A DNA stretch of 64,000 nucleotides from JBJGXI01 sp045635475 (GTDB lineage Bacteria > Bacillota > Bacilli > Bacillales > Amphibacillaceae). Where the stretch lies: NCBI RefSeq assembly GCF_045635475.1, contig NZ_JBJGXI010000032.1, forward strand, positions 1-64,000. The letters are read 5' to 3'. Below, one piece after another: positions 8,190-16,007 of the stretch. Under the pieces are notes generated by a model. The model was given only the letters and a program-made list of their open reading frames with translations, made no database searches and had not been told where the DNA came from. The translations under genes were made by a program, and so were the position numbers. Every line of letters begins with the position of its first letter. Positions within the stretch are counted from its first letter, which is position 1.

Positions 8190-8272
8190 TCTAATCGCTT
8201 ACATTTAATTTTTATAAAAACAGTTTAAATTAATGTAAAGCCTTACATTGGAAATGGTGATAATCTTATAAC
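8190..8272 (+). promoter_or_regulatory. Regulatory region of the sugar ABC operon
   Basis: The reverse complement of 8190-8203 reads TGTAAGCGATTAGA, close to the CcpA cre consensus. A perfect dyad AATGTAA-AGCC-TTACATT occupies 8232-8249, and a further TTACATT lies at 8199-8205, 44 bases from the second one. TTACAT at 8243-8248 and TTATAA at 8266-8271, 17 bases apart, could be the promoter, with the dyad covering its -35 box. The pattern suits catabolite repression plus activation by the AraC-type regulator encoded upstream; this is inference. Confidence 0.5.
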
Positions 8273-8329
8273 AAGTTAGTTAGCAAGTAATAAAAAAGCA
8301 TTTGAGGAATGAAAGGGGTTTCAAGAGAG

Positions 8330-9418
8330 ATGAAAAAATTAGGATTATTTGCACTGTTAATAAGTTTTATGTTAGTTCTATCTGCTTGTGGCGGAGATGA
8401 TAACGCTTCCGGTGGTGGAGATAGTGATGGCGAATTAATCGGTATCGCAATGCCAACAAAGTCTTCTCAAAGATGGGTAGACGATGGAAATAACATTGTG
8501 AAACAACTTGAGGAACTTGGTTATCAAACTGATCTGCAATATGCAGAAGATGATGTAGATAAGCAAATTGAACAAATTGAAAATATGATTGTAAAAGGTG
8601 CAGAAGTACTAGTAGTTGCATCAATCGATGGTACAGCATTATCGAATGTACTTGAAAAAGCAGCAGAACAAGATATTGAAGTTGTTGCTTATGACCGATT
8701 AATTATGGAAACTGAAAACGTAAGCTACTATGCAACATTTGATAACTTCCAAGTAGGGGTACTTCAAGCAACATACATTGAAGAAGCACTAAATCTTGCG
8801 GAGGCTGAAGGTCCATTTAATATCGAATTATTCGGTGGATCACCTGATGATAACAACGCATACTTCTTCTGGGATGGCGCAATGTCTGTACTACAGCCTT
8901 ACATTGATAGCGGTAAGCTAGTTGTACAAAGTGAGCAAACTGAATTCGAACAAGCAGCTACGATGCGTTGGGATGGAAACACTGCCAAATCTCGTATGGA
9001 AAATATCTTAAGCTCGGCATACTCTGACGGTGAAACTGTAGATGCAATCCTATCACCATATGACGGTATCAGCCGTGGTGTAATCCAAGCATTAATTGGT
9101 GTAGGTTATGGTTCTGGAGATCTACCACTTCCTGTAATCACTGGTCAAGATGCTGAAGTAGCTTCTGTTAAATCAATTATTGCTGGAGAGCAAACGTCAA
9201 CAGTATTTAAAGATACTCGTGACCTAGCTGAAGTAACAGTAAACATGGTTGAAGCAATTCTAAACGGCGAAGAAGCTGAAGTTAACGATACAGAGACTTA
9301 TGATAACGGAGTGAAAGTTGTTCCTTCTTATCTAGTAGTACCTAATTCTGTGGACATTGACAACTACGAAGAAATGCTAATAGACAGCGGATACTACACT
9401 GAAGAAGATTTACAATAG
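8330..9418 (+). CDS. ChvE-type monosaccharide-binding lipoprotein
   Basis: 362 residues with a lipoprotein signal peptide (LSAC lipobox) and a class I sugar-binding fold. The mature protein opens GIAMPTKSSQRWVDDG and carries the VDKQIEQIENMI, VASIDGTAL and VVAYDRLI blocks that characterise ChvE, the binding protein of multiple-monosaccharide transporters. It is the first gene of an ABC operon and is followed by a strong hairpin, which would favour high expression of this component. ATG 8330 is preferred over a start at 8309 because the signal peptide begins there. In related bacteria ChvE-type transporters take xylose, arabinose, glucose or galactose. Given the XylFII-like sensor upstream, xylose is a reasonable guess for the substrate. 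Confidence 0.88.
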   Translation: MKKLGLFALLISFMLVLSACGGDDNASGGGDSDGELIGIAMPTKSSQRWVDDGNNIVKQLEELGYQTDLQYAEDDVDKQIEQIENMIVKGAEVLVVASIDGTALSNVLEKAAEQDIEVVAYDRLIMETENVSYYATFDNFQVGVLQATYIEEALNLAEAEGPFNIELFGGSPDDNNAYFFWDGAMSVLQPYIDSGKLVVQSEQTEFEQAATMRWDGNTAKSRMENILSSAYSDGETVDAILSPYDGISRGVIQALIGVGYGSGDLPLPVITGQDAEVASVKSIIAGEQTSTVFKDTRDLAEVTVNMVEAILNGEEAEVNDTETYDNGVKVVPSYLVVPNSVDIDNYEEMLIDSGYYTEEDLQ

Positions 9419-9425
9419 TTAATAA

Positions 9426-9456
9426 ATGATTCAGTGGTGATCACACCACTGAATCA
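9426..9456 (+). other. Intercistronic hairpin after the binding-protein gene
   Basis: ATGATTCAGTGGTG, loop, CACCACTGAATCAT: a near-perfect 14-bp stem with a very short loop and no long T-run. Such hairpins protect the upstream message from 3' decay and give the binding protein more copies than its transporter. Confidence 0.7.
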
Positions 9457-9490
9457 TTTCATTCGTTATTTTGAAGAAGGTGGTGAGGGT

Positions 9491-11041
9491 ATGTCAGATT
9501 ATATTTTAGAAATGCGTAACATAACGAAAACATTCCCTGGTGTTAAAGCTTTAGATAATGTTAATTTAAGGGTCCATAAAGGTGAGATCCATTCACTCGT
9601 TGGTGAAAATGGTGCAGGGAAATCCACACTTATGAAAGTATTGAGCGGTGTTTATCCTTCAGGAACTTATGAAGGCGGTATTTACTTTGAAGGAGAAGAA
9701 TGCCACTTTAAAGATATTAAACAAAGTGAAAACCAGGGTGTTGTTATTATTCACCAAGAATTAGCGCTTAGTCCATATCTATCAATAGCAGAAAACATAT
9801 TCTTAGGAAATGAAAGACAGTCCAATAAAATTATTAAATGGCAAGATACATTTCAGGAGTCTAAGAAATTATTAGAACGCGTGGGTTTAAAAGATTCACC
9901 TGAAACAGCAGTAATGAATATTGGTGTTGGTAAACAACAGCTTGTTGAGATAGCAAAAGCTCTTTCTAAAGATGTGAAACTATTAATTTTGGATGAACCT
10001 ACGGCAGCACTTAATGAGACTGATAGTGAAAACCTATTAAATTTGCTTTTAGAACTTAAAAAGCAAGGGATTACATCTATACTTATTTCTCATAAACTAA
10101 ACGAAGTGTCCAGTATTTCTGACTCTATTACGATCTTGCGAGATGGTCAAACAATCGAAACAATTGACACGAAAGAAGAAAAAGCATCAGAGGACCGTAT
10201 TATTAAAGGAATGGTTGGACGGGAGTTAACTAGTCGCTTCCCTGAACGTCATCCAAATATTGGAGAAACAGTATTTGAAGTGAAAAACTGGAATGTATAT
10301 CATCCACAACAGCGTGATCGTAAAATAATTGATAATGTGAATATACATATTCGTCGCGGAGAAATAGTAGGATTAGCTGGCCTTATGGGCGCAGGAAGAA
10401 CTGAACTGGCGATGAGTATTTTTGGTAAGGCATATGGTAAAAAAATAGACGGTTCGTTAGTCAAAAACGGGCAAGAAATTCAAGCAAATACCGTAAGTGA
10501 AGCCATTGAAAATGGTATTGCTTATGTTTCTGAGGACCGTAAAACATATGGTTTAAATTTAATAGACGATATTAAACGGAATATTACATTGGCTAATTTA
10601 AAGCGTGTTTCTAAAAATACAGTTATAGATGAAAATAAAGAAGTAACAGAAGCACAATCATTAAGGGAAAAGATAAATATTAAAACACCATCCTTAGAGC
10701 AGCTTGCAGGTAACTTAAGTGGTGGTAATCAACAAAAGATTGTATTAAGTAAATGGATTTTCACTGAGCCAGATATTTTAATATTAGATGAGCCTACTCG
10801 AGGTATAGACGTGGGTGCAAAGTTTGAGATATATGCACAAATTAATGAGTTAGCAGCTGAGGGAATGGCTGTATTAGTAATTTCATCTGAGTTACCAGAG
10901 GTTCTTGGGCTCTCAGACCGAACTTACGTTATGAATGAAGGACGTATAACAGGTGAACTCACACGTGAGGAATCAAACCAAGAAAGTGTTATGCGTTATA
11001 TGACCGGATCTGGAGGTGCTAGTCGTGCAAACGCTAATTAA
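9491..11041 (+). CDS. Sugar ABC transporter ATPase (GguA/MglA type)
   Basis: 516 residues with two fused ABC domains. The first has Walker A GENGAGKST and Walker B LLILDEPTAAL. The second has a degenerate P-loop (GLMGAGRTELA) but an intact LSGGNQQK signature and LILDEPTRGIDVGAK. This asymmetry is normal for monosaccharide importers of the CUT2 class, so it is not a defect. The ATG at 9491 follows GGTGAGGGT. The stop overlaps the permease start by 17 bases, indicating translational coupling. The protein powers uptake of the sugar delivered by the ChvE-like lipoprotein. Confidence 0.92.
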   Translation: MSDYILEMRNITKTFPGVKALDNVNLRVHKGEIHSLVGENGAGKSTLMKVLSGVYPSGTYEGGIYFEGEECHFKDIKQSENQGVVIIHQELALSPYLSIAENIFLGNERQSNKIIKWQDTFQESKKLLERVGLKDSPETAVMNIGVGKQQLVEIAKALSKDVKLLILDEPTAALNETDSENLLNLLLELKKQGITSILISHKLNEVSSISDSITILRDGQTIETIDTKEEKASEDRIIKGMVGRELTSRFPERHPNIGETVFEVKNWNVYHPQQRDRKIIDNVNIHIRRGEIVGLAGLMGAGRTELAMSIFGKAYGKKIDGSLVKNGQEIQANTVSEAIENGIAYVSEDRKTYGLNLIDDIKRNITLANLKRVSKNTVIDENKEVTEAQSLREKINIKTPSLEQLAGNLSGGNQQKIVLSKWIFTEPDILILDEPTRGIDVGAKFEIYAQINELAAEGMAVLVISSELPEVLGLSDRTYVMNEGRITGELTREESNQESVMRYMTGSGGASRANAN

Positions 11042-12188
11042 TTTATTTCGAAACAATATACGTGAATATGGAATGATCATTGCACTAGTATTTATAACAG
11101 GTTTATTTTGGATATTAACAGAAGGTATTATCCTTAAACCGTTAAACTTAACGAACTTAGTTCTACAAAATGGTTTTATTCTTGTACTAGCAGTTGGTAT
11201 GGTGTTGGTAATTATTGCAGGTCAGATTGATCTTTCTGTAGGTTCAGTAGTTGCCTTTATAGGTGCTATAGCTGGGGTACTTATGATTAACAATAATGTG
11301 CCAGTTTGGTTAGCAGTTATTTTATCATTACTTGTGGGTGCAGTTATTGGAGTATGGCAAGGATTTTGGATTGCTTATGTTGGAATCCCGGCCTTCATTG
11401 TTACCTTGGCAGGGATGTTAATCTTCCGAGGTTTGACACTTTGGTTATTAGATGGTAAATCCCTAGCTCCTTTCCCGGATGTTTTTCCAAAACTAAGTAG
11501 TGGATTTATACCTGATATTGGTGCAGGTGATTTTCATATTCTGACAATGATATTGTCTGTTGTTTTATCGTTAGTATTGATTTATTTGGAATTTAAAAAA
11601 CGTAAAACACAAATGCAATATAATTTTGATGTAGTCCCAATGTGGATTACAGGTGCAAAATTAGCATTATTAGTATTTGTAATTAATTGGTTTGCTTATC
11701 AATTGGCACTTAACAAAGGTCTTCCAATAGTACTAGTAATCGTTTTTGTGCTTATTGCTATCTACACATTTGTAATGAATAATACAGTGATGGGTCGACA
11801 CATTTATGCAACAGGTGGTAACAAAAAAGCAGCCGACTTATCTGGTATTAAAACAAAACGTGTTGTATTCTGGGTATTTGTAAATAACGGTGTAATTGCT
11901 GCATTAGCAGGTCTAATGTTTGCGGCACGTCTTAACTCTGCTACACCTGCTGCTGGTAATATGCTAGAGTTAGATGCAATCGCAGCTGTATTTATCGGTG
12001 GTGCATCCATGGCCGGTGGTGTTGGTACGGTAATAGGTGCGATTGTCGGTGGTTTAGTTATGGGTGTAATGAACAATGGTATGTCATTAATCGGTATCGG
12101 TATCGATTGGCAACAAGCGATTAAAGGTATGGTGCTATTGCTTGCTGTTGGATTTGATGTGTTTAACAAAAATAGAGCAGGTAAATAA
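11025..12188 (+). CDS. Sugar ABC transporter permease (GguB type)
   Basis: 387 residues with about ten hydrophobic segments. The conserved CUT2 permease patterns are visible: GQIDLSVGSVVAFIGA near residue 70, VTLAGMLIFRGLTLW near 130, GRHIYATGGNKKAADLSGI near 260 and the glycine-rich GGASMAGGVGTVIGAIVGG near 330. A GTG start at 11025 has GGAGG 8 bases upstream; a GTG at 11016 is too close to it. It completes a binding-protein/ATPase/permease operon and is followed by a strong terminator. Confidence 0.92.
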   Translation: MQTLINLFRNNIREYGMIIALVFITGLFWILTEGIILKPLNLTNLVLQNGFILVLAVGMVLVIIAGQIDLSVGSVVAFIGAIAGVLMINNNVPVWLAVILSLLVGAVIGVWQGFWIAYVGIPAFIVTLAGMLIFRGLTLWLLDGKSLAPFPDVFPKLSSGFIPDIGAGDFHILTMILSVVLSLVLIYLEFKKRKTQMQYNFDVVPMWITGAKLALLVFVINWFAYQLALNKGLPIVLVIVFVLIAIYTFVMNNTVMGRHIYATGGNKKAADLSGIKTKRVVFWVFVNNGVIAALAGLMFAARLNSATPAAGNMLELDAIAAVFIGGASMAGGVGTVIGAIVGGLVMGVMNNGMSLIGIGIDWQQAIKGMVLLLAVGFDVFNKNRAGK

Positions 12189-12210
12189 TATTTAAAAAGT
12201 ACGTTAATGT

Positions 12211-12252
12211 AAAAACCAATTCCTCCTGAATGTTTGGGGGAATTGGTTTTTT
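12211..12252 (+). terminator. Terminator of the sugar ABC operon
   Basis: AAAAACCAATTCCTCC pairs with GGGGGAATTGGTTTTTT around a 9-base loop. Confidence 0.9.
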
Positions 12253-12424
12253 AATCGTTTATAAAATTATAACGTGGTCTTGATAATGCAAAACGAACTT
12301 CAATCAGAATAAAAGTAAAGATGAACAGCAACATCAAATACCAGAATTATCGATAATGATATAATTGAAGTTATCAATTAGCTACATAGGTGCAATTCTA
12401 AAATGAAAACAGGAGGGATTGTGA

Positions 12425-12880
12425 TTGGAAATAAGAGTAGATGATTTAACGGGTGCTGAAGTGGCGGAATTGGTGATGGATCACCTTCAAAGTATGGCCG
12501 TTCATTCGCCGCCAGAAAGCAGACATGCATTAAATCTAGATGGACTAAGAAAACCAGAGATTAGTTTCTGGAGTGTATGGGAGAATGATGAATTAATGGG
12601 CTGTGGCGCACTTAAACAGCTAAATCCCGAACACGGAGAAATAAAATCAATGAAAACGTCTAGTAAGCATCTTCAGAAGGGTGTGGCAAAGCAACTTTTG
12701 AAACATATCATCACAGAAGCTACGCAACGTGGTTACCTTCGACTGAGTTTAGAAACTGGATCGATGGCTGCTTTTGACCCAGCTAGAAGACTTTATGTAA
12801 GCTTTGGTTTTCAGGAATGTGGTCCGTTTGAAAACTATACGGAAGACCCAAATAGTGTGTTTATGACAAAAGAACTCTAA
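12425..12880 (+). CDS. ysnE: GNAT acetyltransferase, YsnE-like
   Basis: 151 residues, full length for YsnE. The GNAT acetyl-CoA site is visible around residues 77-95 (MKTSSKHLQKGVAKQLL). The block SLETGSMAAFDPARRLYVSFGF and the ending EDPNSVFMTKEL match B. subtilis YsnE, a putative N-acetyltransferase implicated in indole-3-acetate production. Translation starts at a TTG about 7 bases after AGGAGGG. The gene is single, with an amidase 74 bases downstream. The true substrate is not established. Confidence 0.8.
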   Translation: MEIRVDDLTGAEVAELVMDHLQSMAVHSPPESRHALNLDGLRKPEISFWSVWENDELMGCGALKQLNPEHGEIKSMKTSSKHLQKGVAKQLLKHIITEATQRGYLRLSLETGSMAAFDPARRLYVSFGFQECGPFENYTEDPNSVFMTKEL

Positions 12881-12954
12881 ATGCTAAAAGGAGAATCACC
12901 TCAAATTGTTGAATTTATTAAAAAACGGTGCGGACAATGGGAGGAGCCACAGTC

Positions 12955-14448
12955 ATGACATTCGAATATAAGCAGTACGATGCTCTGGGATTAGCGGAAT
13001 TAGTAAAAACCAAACAAGTTAAACGTACAGAAGTAGTAGATATGGCTTATCGTGAAATTGAAAAAAAGAACGAGCAGCTACATGCAATTATAAATGTGAT
13101 AGATAGGGAAGTGGCACTTGTCCTTGGTGAAAAAAATGATGGAATTTTCACAGGGGTGCCTGTGCTGACAAAAAATATACAACAAGATATAAAGGGTCAA
13201 CCGATAACAGGTGGGTCAAGAGCTTTAGTAGATCAGGTTGCAGTTCGAGATAGTGAATTTGTTTCACAAGTAAAGACAACGGGTGTCTCGATTATTGGGC
13301 AAACAAATGTGCCTGAGTTTGCCTTAATGGGAATTACGGAACCAGCATACAATGGTCCAACGCGAAACCCTTGGAATCTTGACTACACTCCAGGTGGTTC
13401 AAGTGGTGGTTCTGCGGCAGCTGTTGCCGCGGGAATCGTACCAATAGCAGGTGCCAATGATGGTGGAGGGTCAATTCGTATCCCTGCTGCTTTTAGTGGG
13501 CTGTTCGGATTAAAACCGACTCGTGGTCGGACGCCAATTGGACCAGATAAAGGCAGACAATGGCAAGGAGCATCTGTTGAACATATTCTAAGTAGGTCTG
13601 TAAGAGATAGTGCTGCTATGCTTGACCAATATAGTTTTGACAGAGCTTCTGCATTTCTTGCACCGCGCTATACAGGGAGTTATCAGGAATGTGTGAATAA
13701 ACCCCTAAATAAACCATTGAACATAGCGTTTTCGACAAGATCACCGATCGGAATGAAAGTAGACCCAGAATGTCAAAAAGCTGTTGAAAACACAGTGAAG
13801 CTATTTCAAGAAATGGGTCATCATGTAGAGGAAAAAGATGCACCTGTTGATGGGAACAAACTAGCCAATAGTTTTATGATGCTATATTTTGGTGAAGTTG
13901 CTTCAACTATAAGTACAATAGAAAATAAGGTTGGTAGGAAGCTGAAATACAATGAAATGGAGCCTTCAACCTGGTTATTAGGCTTATTAGGAAGGTCCGT
14001 AAGTGCAGCTGATTTTGTGTTAAGTTTACAAGAGTGGGATATAGCAGCATATCAAATGGATGTTTTTCACGATCAATTTGATTTGTATATTACACCAACT
14101 ACGGCTTTTCCACCTTCGAAGATTGGAGAACTAGAACTAACTGTAGTAGAAAAACAGTTGATAAAAGCAATCAAAAACTTGGGGTTAGCTAGTGTATTGA
14201 AGAAAACGAGTTTTGTAGATTCTTTAATATATAAAAGTCTCGAACGAACACCTTTCACACAACTTGCAAATCTAACCGGGCAACCAGCGATGTCAGCACC
14301 GCTTCATATAACAGAGAAAGGTCTACCATGTGGCGTTCAGTTCATGGCGCGCCGCGGTCGTGAAGATTTATTGATGCAGGTGGCAGGTGAATTAGAACAG
14401 ACCGATTTATGGACTAATGTAGCTGACAATCCGATGTTTAGGCTGTGA
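12955..14448 (+). CDS. Amidase signature family hydrolase
   Basis: 497 residues with the Ser-cisSer-Lys triad region of amidase-signature enzymes: the lysine in VPVLTKNIQQ and the serine-rich loop PGGSSGGSAAAVAAG, with ANDGGGSIRIPA following. Length is typical (450-500). No signal peptide is seen, so it is cytoplasmic. The ATG at 12955 has GGGAGGAG upstream; longer starts lack a site. It is not next to gatA partners, so it is a stand-alone amidase rather than GatA. Substrate unknown. Confidence 0.85.
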   Translation: MTFEYKQYDALGLAELVKTKQVKRTEVVDMAYREIEKKNEQLHAIINVIDREVALVLGEKNDGIFTGVPVLTKNIQQDIKGQPITGGSRALVDQVAVRDSEFVSQVKTTGVSIIGQTNVPEFALMGITEPAYNGPTRNPWNLDYTPGGSSGGSAAAVAAGIVPIAGANDGGGSIRIPAAFSGLFGLKPTRGRTPIGPDKGRQWQGASVEHILSRSVRDSAAMLDQYSFDRASAFLAPRYTGSYQECVNKPLNKPLNIAFSTRSPIGMKVDPECQKAVENTVKLFQEMGHHVEEKDAPVDGNKLANSFMMLYFGEVASTISTIENKVGRKLKYNEMEPSTWLLGLLGRSVSAADFVLSLQEWDIAAYQMDVFHDQFDLYITPTTAFPPSKIGELELTVVEKQLIKAIKNLGLASVLKKTSFVDSLIYKSLERTPFTQLANLTGQPAMSAPLHITEKGLPCGVQFMARRGREDLLMQVAGELEQTDLWTNVADNPMFRL

Positions 14449-14483
14449 AAACTGAGTTAGCTATCCAACTAACTCAGTTTTTT
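14448..14483 (+). terminator. Terminator after the amidase gene
   Basis: AAAACTGAGTTAG pairs with CTAACTCAGTTTTTT around a short loop. Confidence 0.9.
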
Positions 14484-14682
14484 ATAGACAATAAACCAAA
14501 GATCTTCACGTAATTTTTTTGGAGTAATTACTATAAATCCATCTGTAAATTTTTTAAGGATATCTACAAATTTACAATATCAGTTTAGAGAACAGTTTCT
14601 TGAAAAAGGCTGGAGTAGAGCATGTACTGTCTAGTTACCTTTTTTTACTGGAAATTGTCAAGCTATCTATACTAATTTTGTT

Positions 14683-15180
14683 TTATTCATTTGTCCCAAT
14701 CAAAGGCTTTTGTCCAAAGTGGTCAAGGAATTGATTTAATAGGTCAATATTGTATATTTTTTTCTCTATACAAAAACGAACAACTAAGTCCGTTGTGTCA
14801 TTGTCAGATAATGAAAAGCCAGCTGAATTTAAAAGCGTAGTGGTGTCATCTATAGATAGTTCGAGTGCCATTACGAGGGCTACCACCGTATTCTTGCTAG
14901 GGGTATAATCGACGTTAGAGCGAATTTTTGAGAAATGTCTGCGATCGATTTGCGCCTTTTTATAAACTTCGGAGTCTTTATAACCTTTGCAATCAATGAA
15001 CGTAAACAATACGTGATTTAGTGTGGGTTTACGGTTGGTTTGAATAAATTCCTCGATTTCGTCCTCAGATATGTTACTTTTCAAACTATAGCTTACTTCA
15101 AGCTCTTCTTCGTATGTAATGCTGTTTAAATGAAAATGTAAATATTCTTCTAATTCTTTCCATAACTTTTCATCAAGCAT
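14683..15180 (-). CDS. Uncharacterised HTH-like protein beside a vWA gene
   Basis: 165 residues. The middle (DSEVYKKAQIDRRHFSKIRSNVDYTPSKNTVVALVMALELSIDDTTTLLNSAGFSLS) reads like a Cro/C1-type helix-turn-helix: helices, the RRHFSKIRS recognition segment and the ALELSIDDTTTLLNSAG close. The N-terminal 60 residues are acidic and helical. The start at 15180 follows AGGAGGGG. It is divergent from the vWA gene 93 bases away, and such pairing suggests shared control or function. No experimental role is known to me. Confidence 0.6.
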   Translation of the reverse strand: MLDEKLWKELEEYLHFHLNSITYEEELEVSYSLKSNISEDEIEEFIQTNRKPTLNHVLFTFIDCKGYKDSEVYKKAQIDRRHFSKIRSNVDYTPSKNTVVALVMALELSIDDTTTLLNSAGFSLSDNDTTDLVVRFCIEKKIYNIDLLNQFLDHFGQKPLIGTNE

Positions 15181-15273
15181 AGTAGAACCCCTCCTAAATG
15201 TCGCTTTGCAGGCGACCAATTTCTCGATAAACTTAGCTAAAATTATAGCATATCAAATAAAAGGGTGATGAAT

Positions 15274-15861
15274 ATGATTAATAGTTTAACGGAGATTATT
15301 TTCTTATTGGACAGAAGTGGTTCGATGTCAGGCTTGGAAAATGATACAATTGGAGGTTTTAATAGTTTAACGGAGAAGCAAAGTAAACTTGATGGCGAAA
15401 CAGCAGTTACTGTCGTTCTATTTGACCATGAATATGAAGTCTTATGGAATGGAATTGATGCCAAAAGAGCAAAACTTACAAAGAAAGATTATTATGTAAG
15501 AGGCACAACAGCTCTGTTGGATGCAGTTGGAAAGACAATTTTGGAAGTTGACCAGCGGTTATTGAAAACAAATGAAGAGAGACTACCAGGTAACATTATA
15601 TTTGTGATCACAACCGATGGAATGGAAAATGCTAGTCGTGAGTTTAGCCATGACAAAGTGAAACAACTTATTAAGCGCCAACAAGACGAATATAATTGGG
15701 AATTTATTTTTATGGGAGCTAATATTGACGCTGCAAAGGAAGCTGGAAATATTGGCATAGATGTTGAGCATGCATATAGCTTTGAAGCTTCAAACAAAGG
15801 TGTCGAAAATATGTATGTAATGGCTGAAGAAGCAATAACTTTGAAAAGAAAGAAAAAATAA
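15274..15861 (+). CDS. von Willebrand factor A domain protein, C-terminus apparently frameshifted
   Basis: 195 residues, a single vWA domain with a complete MIDAS: DRSGSM (DxSxS), the threonine in RGTTALLDAVG, and the aspartate of ITTDGMENAS. It is a cytoplasmic TerY-like protein. The reading frame ends at TAA (15859-15861) inside an A-rich run (RKKK). The -1 frame continues as KIRKEVEVAENVKEILFKAIGEKD to a TAA at 15927-15929, just before the terminator, which looks like the original C-terminus. One extra A in the A6 run at 15853-15858 would join them. The start is ATG 15274, with AAGGGTG upstream. Confidence 0.75.
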   Translation: MINSLTEIIFLLDRSGSMSGLENDTIGGFNSLTEKQSKLDGETAVTVVLFDHEYEVLWNGIDAKRAKLTKKDYYVRGTTALLDAVGKTILEVDQRLLKTNEERLPGNIIFVITTDGMENASREFSHDKVKQLIKRQQDEYNWEFIFMGANIDAAKEAGNIGIDVEHAYSFEASNKGVENMYVMAEEAITLKRKKK

Positions 15862-15929
15862 GAAAAGAAGTAGAGGTTGCAGAAAACGTGAAGGAAATCT
15901 TATTTAAGGCAATTGGTGAAAAAGACTAA
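15858..15929 (+). pseudogene. Out-of-frame C-terminal tail of the vWA gene
   Basis: About 23 codons in the -1 frame relative to the vWA gene, with a plausible charged helical sequence, ending exactly at the terminator. It indicates a 1-base indel in the poly-A tract, slippage, or a sequencing error. Confidence 0.5.
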
Positions 15930-15957
15930 GGTAACCCACTAATGGGAGTTACCTTTA
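15928..15957 (+). terminator. Terminator after the vWA gene
   Basis: AAGGTAAC and GTTACCTT form an 8-bp stem with a 12-base loop. It overlaps the out-of-frame stop codon. Confidence 0.6.
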
Positions 15958-16007
15958 AAACATGTTAAAATTGTCCTAAGTATGTTACATGATGAAGGAG
16001 AATAAAC

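Noticed and set aside
11804..12169. 121-codon minus-strand frame
   Set aside because: It is the shadow of the conserved sugar permease, with no ribosome site or promoter of its own.
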